A stretch of 11,410 nucleotides of DNA from Clostridiales bacterium (GTDB lineage Bacteria; Bacillota; Clostridia; Oscillospirales; Oscillospiraceae): assembly GCA_021203685.1 (NCBI GenBank), contig JAJQAS010000086.1, positions 1 to 11,410 of the forward strand, in the 5' to 3' direction. Position 1 is the stretch's first letter. Every line of letters starts with the position of its first letter. Positions 1-5,590 of this stretch are shown piece by piece. The translations under genes and the position numbers were made by a program. The notes below the pieces were generated by a model. The model worked only from the letters and a program-made list of their open reading frames with translations. It ran no database searches and was not told the DNA's origin.

Positions 1-53
1 TGTTGCCTCGAAATTTTGCTTTTTCGAGTGTCTACTCTAAGGGGACTATATCA
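1..53. mobile_element. Probable terminal segment of an IS3-family insertion sequence (rest lies left of the window)
   Basis: Read on the minus strand from base 53, the sequence begins TGATATAGTCCCCTTAGAG and continues into an A-rich leader. A 5'-TGA end followed by a run of CCCC within the first 15 bases is typical of the terminal inverted repeats of IS3/IS150-group elements in clostridia. The likely inverted repeat spans 29-53, with the element extending leftwards. No transposase reading frame is inside the window, so the call rests on the end sequence alone. The 58 bases that follow (54-111) are AT-rich, have stops near the ParB-like frame, and hold no gene I can recognise. Confidence 0.35.
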
Positions 54-111
54 CTCCTTATTTTCTTCTGTATTTTTCCAAGTTGCAGTAAATTGTTAAG
101 TTTATTAGTGA

Positions 112-867
112 AATCCTCTATTAATCAGAAGTTCCCTAACCCCGGAACAGAGAAAGTACCTGATTGGTAAACAATACGATGTTGAAAAAGACTCGTATGG
201 TGGCGAGAGGGGAACAAGCCGCGATGCCTTAACCGGTGAATTTACCGCAGGTTCCCAAAATGGGAACCTGCGGTCAGGCGAGAAGACCTGTGAGAAAATC
301 GCCAAGGAAAACCATGTCGGTAAGAGTTATGTAATTGATGCTGGTCACTATGCCAACGGTGTAGACGCTGCTGAAGAAGCTGTCCCCGGCACCCGTCAGG
401 ACATTCTCTCCGGGAAAATCTGCCCGGTAGATGCGGCGGTTCAGGCTGTCGCGCAGGCTCCCCCTGAAGAACGGGCGGCTCTTGCCAACCACCTTCGAGA
501 CCCGGAGGTACAGCGGCGAGGCAGGCTCCGGTCAGAAGTAAAACGGACACAAACGGAGAGACAACCGGAAGGGCCCGACCAGTCAGAACCGTTCGACGAT
601 GAGAAAGAAGCCGCCCCGGTGACGAAGGTCAGCCGCAAGCAAATCATGGAGATTTACAACAGTATGTTGAACTCTGACGGCATCACCACCGAGGGCGACG
701 TGGTTCTGGATATGCAGGACGCCGTTGACACTCTGATTTTTCGCTGGAACAAATGTCTGGAACTGAATCCCGGTATTGCAAAGGAAAAAACCTTTCTCAC
801 CCGTATCAGCCAAATCGCAAAAGAAGGTATCCACTACTTACAAGATTTTATGGAGGCAAGAAAATGA
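112..867 (+). pseudogene. ParB-like DNA-binding protein of a mobile element, 5'-truncated remnant
   Basis: An uninterrupted 251-codon frame runs from 112 to the TGA at 865-867, with no credible start codon or ribosome binding site at its head and a TGA at 109-111 just before it. The translation begins inside a conserved block (LTPEQRKYLIGKQYDVEK), then a G-S-Q-N-G-N-L segment and a helix-turn-helix-like stretch (GEKTCEKIAKENHVGKSYV), then VPGTRQDILSGK. This arrangement is typical of ParB/Noc-like proteins carried by plasmids and integrative elements of Firmicutes; these have a ParB nuclease-like fold at the N-terminus, which is missing here. The C-terminus is helical and may be coiled coil. 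The stop overlaps the next start (ATGA at 864-867), as in a translationally coupled operon. Loss of the 5' end next to an IS end suggests disruption by insertion or deletion. Family assignment is from remembered sequence patterns. Confidence 0.62.
245..273. repeat. Perfect 13-bp inverted repeat inside the ParB-like remnant
   Basis: Arm CCGCAGGTTCCCA (245-257) is the exact reverse complement of TGGGAACCTGCGG (261-273), separated by AAA. It lies in the codons for the G-S-Q-N-G-N-L segment. In RNA it would form a stable hairpin; in DNA it is a symmetric site. It has no T-tract and is unlikely to be a terminator. Confidence 0.8.
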
Positions 868-1658
868 AACCTGTGGAATGTCCGTATGAGATCATGCTGC
901 TGAACTCGCGGCAACTGATCATCCCGAAGGACTATCAGCGCCGTTTGCAGCCCAATCGCGTGGACGCTATCGTCTCCGACTTTGATGAGCGCATCGCCAA
1001 CGAGCCGAAGGTGAGCTGCCGTAACGGACGCTACTATGTGTTCGATGGTCAGCATACCATCGATGCCCGCATCGCCAAGAACGGAGGTCACCCCCTGCCC
1101 ATCCGGTGAAAGGTGTACTACGGAATGACGGAGATCGATGAAGCCCTGCTGTTTGCCAAACAGACCAGCGTATCCGCCCGGCTGATCCCCGGCGAGAAAA
1201 TCCGCGCCAATATCTTCGGCGGCGAAGAGGTGGAGATGTGGTTTCTCCGTGTCAATGAGAGCCTGGGCCTGACGCTGGACTACGACCAGAAACCCGGATA
1301 CAAGCGAATCGCCTGCATCAAGACGGCGTTCGAGGAGTTCCAGACCATCGGCGAGGACAAGTACAAAGAGGCCCTGGGCCTGTTGTTGGCGGCGTGGAAC
1401 GGTGACCCGGATTCCCTGCGGGCGGCGAATGTCAGAGGGATGTGCCGGTTCATGGCGCTGTATCACGGGGAGTACAACCCCAAACGCATGGTGACGCAGC
1501 TCCGCAAGGTGGACCCGCTGACCATCTACCGGGAGGGCCGGGCCATCGGCAGCAGCCTGGCCGGATACAAGAAGTACCTGTACCAGGTTTACCGCATTTA
1601 CAATGGCAGCAGCAAAAAAGTATGCGCTGCCCCTGAAATTCTGAGGTGCCTGCCATGA
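864..1658 (+). pseudogene. DUF6551-type ParB-like protein interrupted by an in-frame TGA
   Basis: One continuous frame of about 264 codons starts at ATG 864, overlapping the previous stop, and is broken only by TGA at 1107-1109. Both sides of the stop belong to the same protein: upstream is a ParB/sulfiredoxin-like fold with VFDGQHTIDAR (the G-Q-H motif of ParB-like domains) ending HPLPIR, and downstream the frame resumes KVYYGMTEIDEALLFAKQ and runs to a normal end. I recognise this as the DUF6551 family of clostridial mobile elements, in which, as I recall, the position of the stop is occupied by cysteine; TGT or TGC to TGA would be a single-base change. A GTG at 1113 could restart translation but has no ribosome binding site. 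The simplest reading is a nonsense-mutated gene. The exact biochemical role of the family is not known to me. Confidence 0.68.
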
Positions 1659-1956
1659 GAGAAAATTGGGTGTCCCACCGTGGCGACATATACTTGACCA
1701 ACTGCGGCGAGTGGCGTGGCTCCATCCAGGGCGGCATCGCCCTGTTGTGGTCATGCAGAACAACACCGACAACCGGCACAGCCCCACGCTCAGCGTGGTC
1801 AAGCTGACCTCGAAGGTGAACAAGAAACCCAACCAACCCACCCACTACACGCTGGATAACGTGAGGGGTATCCCGTACCCCTCGCAGGTTCTGGCGGAGC
1901 AGCCGGACACTATCAATAAGTCGGATATTATCCGCTATATGGCGCATCTGCGGTAA
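1655..1956 (+). pseudogene. MazF/PemK-family mRNA interferase toxin, frameshifted
   Basis: The ATG at 1655 overlaps the end of the previous gene. Its frame gives MRENWVSHRGDIYLTN...GSIQGGI and then, one frame over, RPVVVMQNNTDNRHSPTLSVV followed by LTSKVNKKPNQPTHY and SQVLAEQPDTINKSDIIRYM. These are the consecutive conserved blocks of MazF/PemK endoribonucleases (RGDIY, G-S-x-Q-G-G-x-R-P, NxxxNxxSP, TSKxxK..PTH). The break is at 1736-1741, where ATC CGC CCT has become ATCGCCCT through loss of one C. The lesion falls in the codon of the Arg of the G-x-R-P motif, which is catalytic in B. subtilis MazF, so no active toxin can be made. No antitoxin gene is recognisable beside it. Solitary PemK-like genes are common in integrative elements, so this one may never have formed a classic toxin-antitoxin pair. 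Confidence 0.82.
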
Positions 1957-2050
1957 GCTAAATGACAGAAAGCAAAACCGGACTTCGGAGGCGCGGAAGT
2001 TTAACCGCAGTCAAGACCAGGCATAATGGAAACAGGAGGTATGATATTTT

Positions 2051-2194
2051 ATGGAATTTGTAGTGACCAGAACATTGAACGGGGTTCCTATCACCCGAAA
2101 AGAGATGCAAAACATTCCGCTGATGAACGACCATATCCGTAAAATCATAGCGCGGGTGAAGGCCCGGCTCCTGGAGGAATGTGAGGCCGGATAA
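2051..2194 (+). CDS. Small hypothetical protein, 47 residues
   Basis: A short frame from ATG 2051 to TAA 2192-2194 is preceded by a strong ribosome binding site (AGGAGGT, ending at 2040, 10 bases upstream). The product is basic and probably helical toward its C-terminus (NDHIRKIIARVKARLLEECEAG), without a signal peptide or membrane segment. It follows the broken MazF-like gene and sits directly before an intrinsic terminator, so it is probably the last gene of the element's operon. I do not recognise the family. The good Shine-Dalgarno and intact frame make it the only undamaged gene of the element in view; at this length, chance survival is also possible. Confidence 0.5.
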   Translation: MEFVVTRTLNGVPITRKEMQNIPLMNDHIRKIIARVKARLLEECEAG

Positions 2195-2208
2195 ACGGCT
2201 TACAGACT

Positions 2209-2249
2209 GCTCCTGTGGGCGGTATCTCCGCTCATAGGAGCGATTTTTT
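2209..2249 (+). terminator. Intrinsic terminator closing the element operon
   Basis: GCTCCT (2209-2214) pairs with AGGAGC (2236-2241), and the inner bases GTGGGCGG / CCGCTCAT extend the stem with G-U pairs around a short loop. GATTTTTTC follows. It separates the ParB-like/MazF-like operon from the recombinase remnant. Confidence 0.85.
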
Positions 2250-2288
2250 CAGGCAAATATACAGTCATAAGTATGGGAGGTGGCACCT

Positions 2289-2770
2289 GTGGCCAGAAAA
2301 AGCAAGATGATGAAGGTCAAGGAGGTCAGCGCTTCACAGAAAAACATCGCGTTATACTGCCGCGTTTCCACGCGGCGGCAGGCCGAAGAAGGCTACTCGA
2401 TTGACATTCAGAAGGAAAACTCGGCGCATATATCATCGCAAAGTACGATAAGGGATGTACCCACCACTTTTATGTGGACGATGGATACTCCGGCGGTTCT
2501 CTGGACCGCCCGGCGATGCAGCAGTTGATGGAGGACGTGAAGGCCCACGTTGTTACCGACGTGATCGTGTACAAGCTGGACCGTCTCAGCCGTTCGCAGA
2601 AGGACACCCTTTATTTGATCGAAGATGTCTTTTGGGAAAACAACGTGGCCTTTTCTTCGATTCAGGAATCCTTTGACACATCCACGGCTCAGGGGCGTGT
2701 CGTCGTGGGTATTCTCTCCGTGTTCGCCCAATTTGAACGGGAAAACATCTAGGAACGTACACGGCAGGGG
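2289..2770 (+). pseudogene. Serine site-specific recombinase (resolvase/large serine integrase), frameshifted and truncated
   Basis: Start GTG 2289 is chosen because GGGAGG at 2275-2280 lies 8 bases upstream. The frame gives IALYCRVSTRRQAEEGYSID, the N-terminal resolvase motif with the nucleophilic Ser in Y-C-R-V-S. A one-base loss in the A-run at 2416-2419 (GAA AAA CTC reduced to GAAAACTC) shifts the frame. It then continues KLGAYIIAKYDKG, YVDDGYSGGSLDRPAMQQL, VIVYKLDRLSRSQKDTL and FAQFERENI, all canonical serine recombinase blocks. An in-frame TAG (2750-2752) stands where a residue is expected before ERTR. The family normally continues for several hundred residues with recombinase and zinc-ribbon domains; here homology ends near 2770 and chromosomal sequence for sigG follows. 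The protein is dead three times over: frameshift, nonsense and loss of the DNA-binding half. Confidence 0.9.
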
Positions 2771-2782
2771 ATTTGCACTCCA

Positions 2783-2814
2783 TCCCCAAAACCTCCCCAA
2801 AACCTCCCCAAAAC
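2783..2814. repeat. Three tandem 11-bp units at the mobile-element/chromosome junction
   Basis: The unit CTCCCCAAAAC is present twice exactly (2793-2803, 2804-2814) and once lacking its first base (2783-2792). It lies between the end of the recombinase remnant and the sigG promoter. It could be replication slippage, a trace of an integration site or part of a former regulatory region. Confidence 0.85.
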
Positions 2815-2819
2815 CGACC

Positions 2820-2849
2820 GCATAGCCGCCCCCTTTGCCGGGAAAACTG
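2820..2849 (+). promoter_or_regulatory. Sigma-F-type forespore promoter of sigG
   Basis: GCATA (2820-2824), a 15-base spacer, then GGGAAAACTG (2840-2849). The known sigma-F consensus is GHATR, 15-16 bases, GGHnAnAHTR; this site departs only at the third base of the -10 element (G instead of A, C or T). It is on the right strand, about 35 bases before the sigG start codon, and sigG is sigma-F-dependent in Bacillus and Clostridium. No good sigma-A site is visible here. The match was found by eye. Confidence 0.72.
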
Positions 2850-2884
2850 GTACTACCACATCCGACAGGGAGGGCCTGAATTAT

Positions 2885-3658
2885 ATGCGGGGCAAAGTGG
2901 AGATCTGCGGCGTGAACACCGCAAAGCTCAAGGTGCTGAAAAATGAGGAGATGACTGAGCTGCTCAGGCGGGTCAAGCAGGGCGACAGGGAGGCTCGGCA
3001 GCAGATGATCGAGGGGAATCTGCGGCTGGTGCTTTCCGTCATCCAGCGGTTCGCGGGTCGAGGGGAGAGCATGGACGATTTGTTTCAAATCGGCTGCATT
3101 GGGCTGATGAAGGCTATTGACAATTTTGACTGCGACCAATACCAGGTGAAGTTTTCGACGTATGGGGTGCCGATGATCAGCGGCGAAGTCCGCCGCTTCC
3201 TCCGGGATTCCTCCGCGGTGCGGGTCAGCCGCTCCATGCGGGACGTGGCCTATAAGGTCCTCCAGGCGCGGGAGGCGTACCTGAGCCAGCACCAGCGGGA
3301 GCCGTCCCTGGACGAGCTGGCAAAGGGGCTGGACATGAAGCGGGAGGACGTGGTGTTTGCCCTGGACGCCATCGCAGACCCGGTGTCCCTGTACGAGCCG
3401 ATTTACTCCGACGGGGGCGACGCCATGTGCGTCATGGACCAGGTGCGGGACGACAAAAACACCGACGAAAAATGGCTGGAGCACCTGGCGCTCCACGAGG
3501 CCATGGGGCGGCTGTCCGAGCGGGAGCGCCGCATCCTGGACCTGCGGTTTTACCAGGGCAAGACCCAGATGGAGGTCTCCCAGGAGGTGGGCATCTCCCA
3601 GGCCCAGGTCTCCCGGCTGGAAAAGGGGGCCATACAACAAATCAAAAAGGCGCTTTAG
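2885..3658 (+). CDS. sigG: RNA polymerase sporulation sigma factor SigG (late forespore)
   Basis: Sigma-G directs RNA polymerase to late forespore genes during endospore formation. The 257-residue protein matches the usual length (260 in B. subtilis) and carries the characteristic N-terminus KVEICGVNTAKLKVLKNEEM. Sigma region 2 covers about residues 41-110 (GNLRLVLSVIQRF, DDLFQIGCIGLMKAIDNF, KFSTYGVPMI), region 3 about 115-185 and region 4 about 200-255, with the helix-turn-helix KTQMEVSQEVGISQAQVSRL. Start ATG 2885 has AGGGAGGG at 2867-2874, 10 bases upstream. A sigma-F-like promoter lies just before it. In many spore formers sigG follows spoIIGA-sigE; here the upstream neighbour is a decayed recombinase, so the cluster has been split or lies beyond the element. 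Transcription converges with the minus-strand operon at a shared terminator. The gene looks fully intact, as expected if sporulation is under selection. Confidence 0.96.
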   Translation: MRGKVEICGVNTAKLKVLKNEEMTELLRRVKQGDREARQQMIEGNLRLVLSVIQRFAGRGESMDDLFQIGCIGLMKAIDNFDCDQYQVKFSTYGVPMISGEVRRFLRDSSAVRVSRSMRDVAYKVLQAREAYLSQHQREPSLDELAKGLDMKREDVVFALDAIADPVSLYEPIYSDGGDAMCVMDQVRDDKNTDEKWLEHLALHEAMGRLSERERRILDLRFYQGKTQMEVSQEVGISQAQVSRLEKGAIQQIKKAL

Positions 3659-3665
3659 AAGCAAA

Positions 3666-3711
3666 AAACAGCGACAGCGGAACCATCAGCCGGGTTTCGC
3701 TGTCGCTGTTT
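3666..3711. terminator. Bidirectional terminator between sigG and the converging secreted-protein operon
   Basis: A perfect 14-bp stem is formed by AAACAGCGACAGCG (3666-3679) and CGCTGTCGCTGTTT (3698-3711), with an 18-base loop. On the plus strand the stem ends in TTTCTAT. On the minus strand it is followed by six T residues (complement of 3663-3668). It starts 8 bases after the sigG stop and 10 bases beyond the stop of the minus-strand gene, so it serves both. Confidence 0.88.
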
Positions 3712-3720
3712 CTATATGGA

Positions 3721-4161
3721 TTAAGAAATGTTGCCGTTTTTATCGCAGGTAATGGCAAGGTTGACGGAAATATCATCGTTGCCTGCCTTTTTCAATTTGC
3801 CCTTCAACCGGACTGTCCCACCGCTGGAGGTGAAGGAGGTTTGTGAAAAGCTCCATCCCTGATACGTGACCTTTTGAGAGACTTTTTTGGAGGTAACACT
3901 GACGGTGGAACCATCGTAGGCGAAGGTAGCTGTGATTCCAATCGTTGCAATAAGTTGGTTGCTACAATAATAGTCTCTGCTTCTAGTCCATGATCTACCC
4001 GTAGCACGGCTAGTACTGTCAACGGTCAAAGTCTCCACATAGGAGACGCCATTTTCAAAGTTTGTCCCTTGGAAGGTTGCCTCAACAGCCAAAGCCTGAT
4101 TAGGGAAAACTATGCAAATAAAAAGAGTTGTACAGAGAACAAAAGAAAGAACCCGCTTCAT
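3721..4161 (-). CDS. Small secreted protein of unknown function
   Basis: The ATG at 4161 is preferred over longer in-frame starts: AGGAG lies about 8 bases upstream and the protein then opens with a classic Sec signal peptide (MKRVLSFVLCTTLFICIVF, then NQALA with cleavage after A25). The mature part, about 120 residues, is rich in Thr, Ser and alternating hydrophobics (TATFAYDGSTVSVTSKKV, SFTSSGGTVRLKGKLKK), suggesting a beta-sandwich. It has two cysteines (DYYCSN and AITCDKNG) that could form a disulfide outside the cell. I do not recognise the family. It is the last gene of the PadR operon; its Shine-Dalgarno overlaps the stop of the preceding gene, so translation is probably coupled. Its base composition is clearly more AT-rich than its neighbours, hinting at a separate origin. 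The location is well supported; the function is unknown. Confidence 0.75.
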   Translation of the reverse strand: MKRVLSFVLCTTLFICIVFPNQALAVEATFQGTNFENGVSYVETLTVDSTSRATGRSWTRSRDYYCSNQLIATIGITATFAYDGSTVSVTSKKVSQKVTYQGWSFSQTSFTSSGGTVRLKGKLKKAGNDDISVNLAITCDKNGNIS

Positions 4162-4165
4162 AACA

Positions 4166-4579
4166 TCACTCCTGGGCGTTATCTGAAGAAATAGAGGAAT
4201 CAGGAATGTAAAACTCTTCCCCATTGGCATAAGTGAACTCATACACCGTGATTTCATTGGGCTTTGACTTAAAGAAAAAGGTGTAAATACTGAACACCGC
4301 CAACAGCAGAACCAGTACCATACAAACCACCCGCGCCGCCAGCCGTTGCCGCTTCCACTGGCCCCGCTCCTCTGGGGTCAGTTCCTCCATCAGGGTCGCC
4401 GCCAGTTCCTCCGGGGTACCAAAGGCGGCCTCCAGCGCCGCCTCGTCTGGGACGGGGTTTTCCTCCAGAAAAGCGTTCAGCAGACCGGTCAAATGCTCCT
4501 CCAGCCGCTGTTTCGCGGCTCGTCCACAGCGGAGACAGCGACGGACCTCTCGCCGGTAGCGTGTCATGGCTTCATTCAT
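4166..4579 (-). CDS. DUF6120-like single-pass membrane protein, second copy
   Basis: The protein has 137 residues. The N-terminal half is a conserved charged, helical cytoplasmic domain (MNEAMTRYRREVRRCLRCGRAAKQRLEEHLTG..., then FGTPEELAATLMEELTPEE). One transmembrane segment follows at about 84-103 (VVCMVLVLLLAVFSIYTFFF), then a short outer tail (PNEITVYEFTYANGEEFYIP). The layout recalls the DUF1700 proteins that accompany PadR regulators, and I believe this family is DUF6120; the number is from memory. It is a paralogue of the gene just upstream, sharing most of the N-terminal domain and the PNEITVYEFTY motif while the membrane segment and tail end have diverged. AAGGAG lies ahead of ATG 4579, and the stop overlaps the ribosome binding site of the secreted-protein gene. 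Its function is not established. Confidence 0.78.
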   Translation of the reverse strand: MNEAMTRYRREVRRCLRCGRAAKQRLEEHLTGLLNAFLEENPVPDEAALEAAFGTPEELAATLMEELTPEERGQWKRQRLAARVVCMVLVLLLAVFSIYTFFFKSKPNEITVYEFTYANGEEFYIPDSSISSDNAQE

Positions 4580-4622
4580 GGTTTGTCAGCTCCTTTTCAA
4601 TCACACAACACAACAGCCCGTG

Positions 4623-5048
4623 TTATGGCGCGTCCGCCGAGGAAGCAGAACTGTCCGCCAGAACGGAATCAGGAACATAAAACTCGTCCCCGTTGGGATA
4701 AGTGAACTCATACACCGTGATTTCATTGGGAATTGAACGATAAATAAAGGTGCCGATGGTGTACACCGCAACCACTGCCAGCAGAAGGACCAACACCACC
4801 CGCACCGCCAGCTTTTGCTTTTTCCACTGGCCCCGCTCCTCTGGGGTCAGTTCCTCCATCAGGGTCGCCGCCAGTTCCTCCGGGGTACCAAAGGCGGCCT
4901 CCAGCGCCGCCCGGTCCGGGGTGGGGTTTTCCTCCAGAAAAGCGTTCAGCAGACCGGTCAAGTGCTCCTCCAGCCGCTGTTTCGCCGCCCGGCCACAGCG
5001 AAGGTGCTTGCGGACTGCCCGCCGATACTGGGTCGCCGCCTCGTTCAT
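4623..5048 (-). CDS. DUF6120-like single-pass membrane protein, first copy
   Basis: The protein has 141 residues in the same architecture as its downstream paralogue: a charged helical domain (RCGRAAKQRLEEHLTGLLNA, FGTPEELAATLMEELTPEERGQW), one transmembrane helix at about 83-105 (VVLVLLLAVVAVYTIGTFIY), then PNEITVYEFTYPNGDEFYVP and a Ser/Ala-rich end. Its ATG (5046-5048) overlaps the TGA of the PadR gene (5045-5047), so the two are translationally coupled. By analogy with PadR-DUF1700 modules it may act with PadR in an envelope-responsive circuit, perhaps as a membrane sensor or anti-regulator; that is inference only. A 90-base stretch is identical between the two paralogues (4822-4911 and 4353-4442), pointing to recent duplication or gene conversion. 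Confidence 0.8.
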   Translation of the reverse strand: MNEAATQYRRAVRKHLRCGRAAKQRLEEHLTGLLNAFLEENPTPDRAALEAAFGTPEELAATLMEELTPEERGQWKKQKLAVRVVLVLLLAVVAVYTIGTFIYRSIPNEITVYEFTYPNGDEFYVPDSVLADSSASSADAP

Positions 5049-5410
5049 GTGCCGTCCCCTCCCTTCAAAATCTCGGAAACGCCGGTGATGAACCGGTCAT
5101 AGGTCTCCAGCAGCTCCTGGAGGTAGGCCCGGCCCTCTGGCGTGATTTTGTAATACTGTCGCCAGCGCCCGTCTGGTGCCACCCGCTTTTTGCTCTCGGT
5201 GATGTACTCCGCCCGTGACATCCGGTAGATGGCCGCGTAGGGGAAAACGATGGTCAGGGTGCCGCCGCTCTTTTCTTTCAGGGCGTCGGTCAGCTCCCCG
5301 ATGTAATATTCCCGCTGGGAAAGCAGGTGGAGCACCAGCAGCTCCGTCAGGGCTTTTTTCAGATTGTCTTCCAGGTTATTGGAACGCTCCTTCGGGTTTT
5401 CTGCCGCCAA
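5045..5410 (-). CDS. PadR-family transcriptional regulator
   Basis: The 121-residue winged-helix protein shows the PadR pattern: LTELLVLHLLSQREYYIGELTDALKE (helices 1-3), IVFPYAAIYRMSRAEYITESKK (recognition helix and wing entry), RWRQYYKITPEGRAYLQELL (wing and dimerisation helix). PadR proteins bind DNA as dimers and often repress their own operon. Start TTG at 5410 is chosen because GGAGGAGG (complement of 5419-5426) lies 8 bases upstream and no ATG or GTG in frame is better placed; longer readings would run through the promoter. It heads a four-gene minus-strand operon with a strong sigma-A-type promoter and faces a divergent lipoprotein gene, so the shared intergenic region is the likely operator site. 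Effector unknown. Confidence 0.87.
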   Translation of the reverse strand: MAAENPKERSNNLEDNLKKALTELLVLHLLSQREYYIGELTDALKEKSGGTLTIVFPYAAIYRMSRAEYITESKKRVAPDGRWRQYYKITPEGRAYLQELLETYDRFITGVSEILKGGDGT

Positions 5411-5444
5411 TGCTACGCCTCCTCCCGTTCCAGTTATAAAATAT

Positions 5445-5473
5445 AGGATAAAAGACCCGAAGGGGTTTGTCAA
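5445..5473 (-). promoter_or_regulatory. Sigma-A promoter of the padR operon
   Basis: On the minus strand TTGACA (complement of 5468-5473) is followed by exactly 17 bases and TATCCT (complement of 5445-5450). It lies about 35 bases before the TTG start. The consensus -35 and ideal spacing support a constitutive promoter open to repression. Confidence 0.78.
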
Positions 5474-5499
5474 TCGTTTTCCCCAGAAAATGCGACACC

Positions 5500-5541
5500 A
5501 AAAATATTTTTCCATTTATATTTTTTGTTGTTGACAAAAAA
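5500..5541. promoter_or_regulatory. Two AT-rich inverted repeats between the divergent promoters, possible PadR operators
   Basis: AAAAATATTTTT (5500-5511) is a perfect 12-bp palindrome between the two -35 elements. TTTTTTGT (5521-5528) is the exact reverse complement of ACAAAAAA (5534-5541), with 5 bases between the arms, and covers the -35 element of the lipoprotein promoter. Either could be an operator for the adjacent PadR. AT-rich symmetry also arises by chance in promoters, so this is tentative. Confidence 0.35.
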
Positions 5542-5559
5542 CTTGGGCTGTGGTAGGAT
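5531..5559 (+). promoter_or_regulatory. Sigma-A promoter of the first lipoprotein gene
   Basis: TTGACA (5531-5536), 17-base spacer, TAGGAT (5554-5559). Transcription would begin near 5566, about 25 bases before the ATG. Confidence 0.75.
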
Positions 5560-5590
5560 GATAGCAGAAACAAACGAAGAAGGGATTTCC

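Noticed and set aside
1107..1150. Selenocysteine insertion at the TGA of the DUF6551-like gene
   Set aside because: No clear SECIS-like hairpin follows and neighbouring genes are also mutated, so a nonsense mutation is simpler.
834..1841. A 335-residue minus-strand frame over the element remnants
   Set aside because: The plus strand shows recognisable family blocks in two successive genes, and the minus-strand product has no motif or proper start signal.
2051..2194. The 47-residue protein as the antitoxin of the MazF-like toxin
   Set aside because: It lies downstream and about 95 bases away, shows no MazE/AbrB-type pattern, and PemK-like genes of such elements often lack an adjacent antitoxin.
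2408..3664. A 418-residue minus-strand frame over the recombinase remnant and sigG
   Set aside because: sigG is unmistakable on the plus strand; the minus frame is antisense noise.
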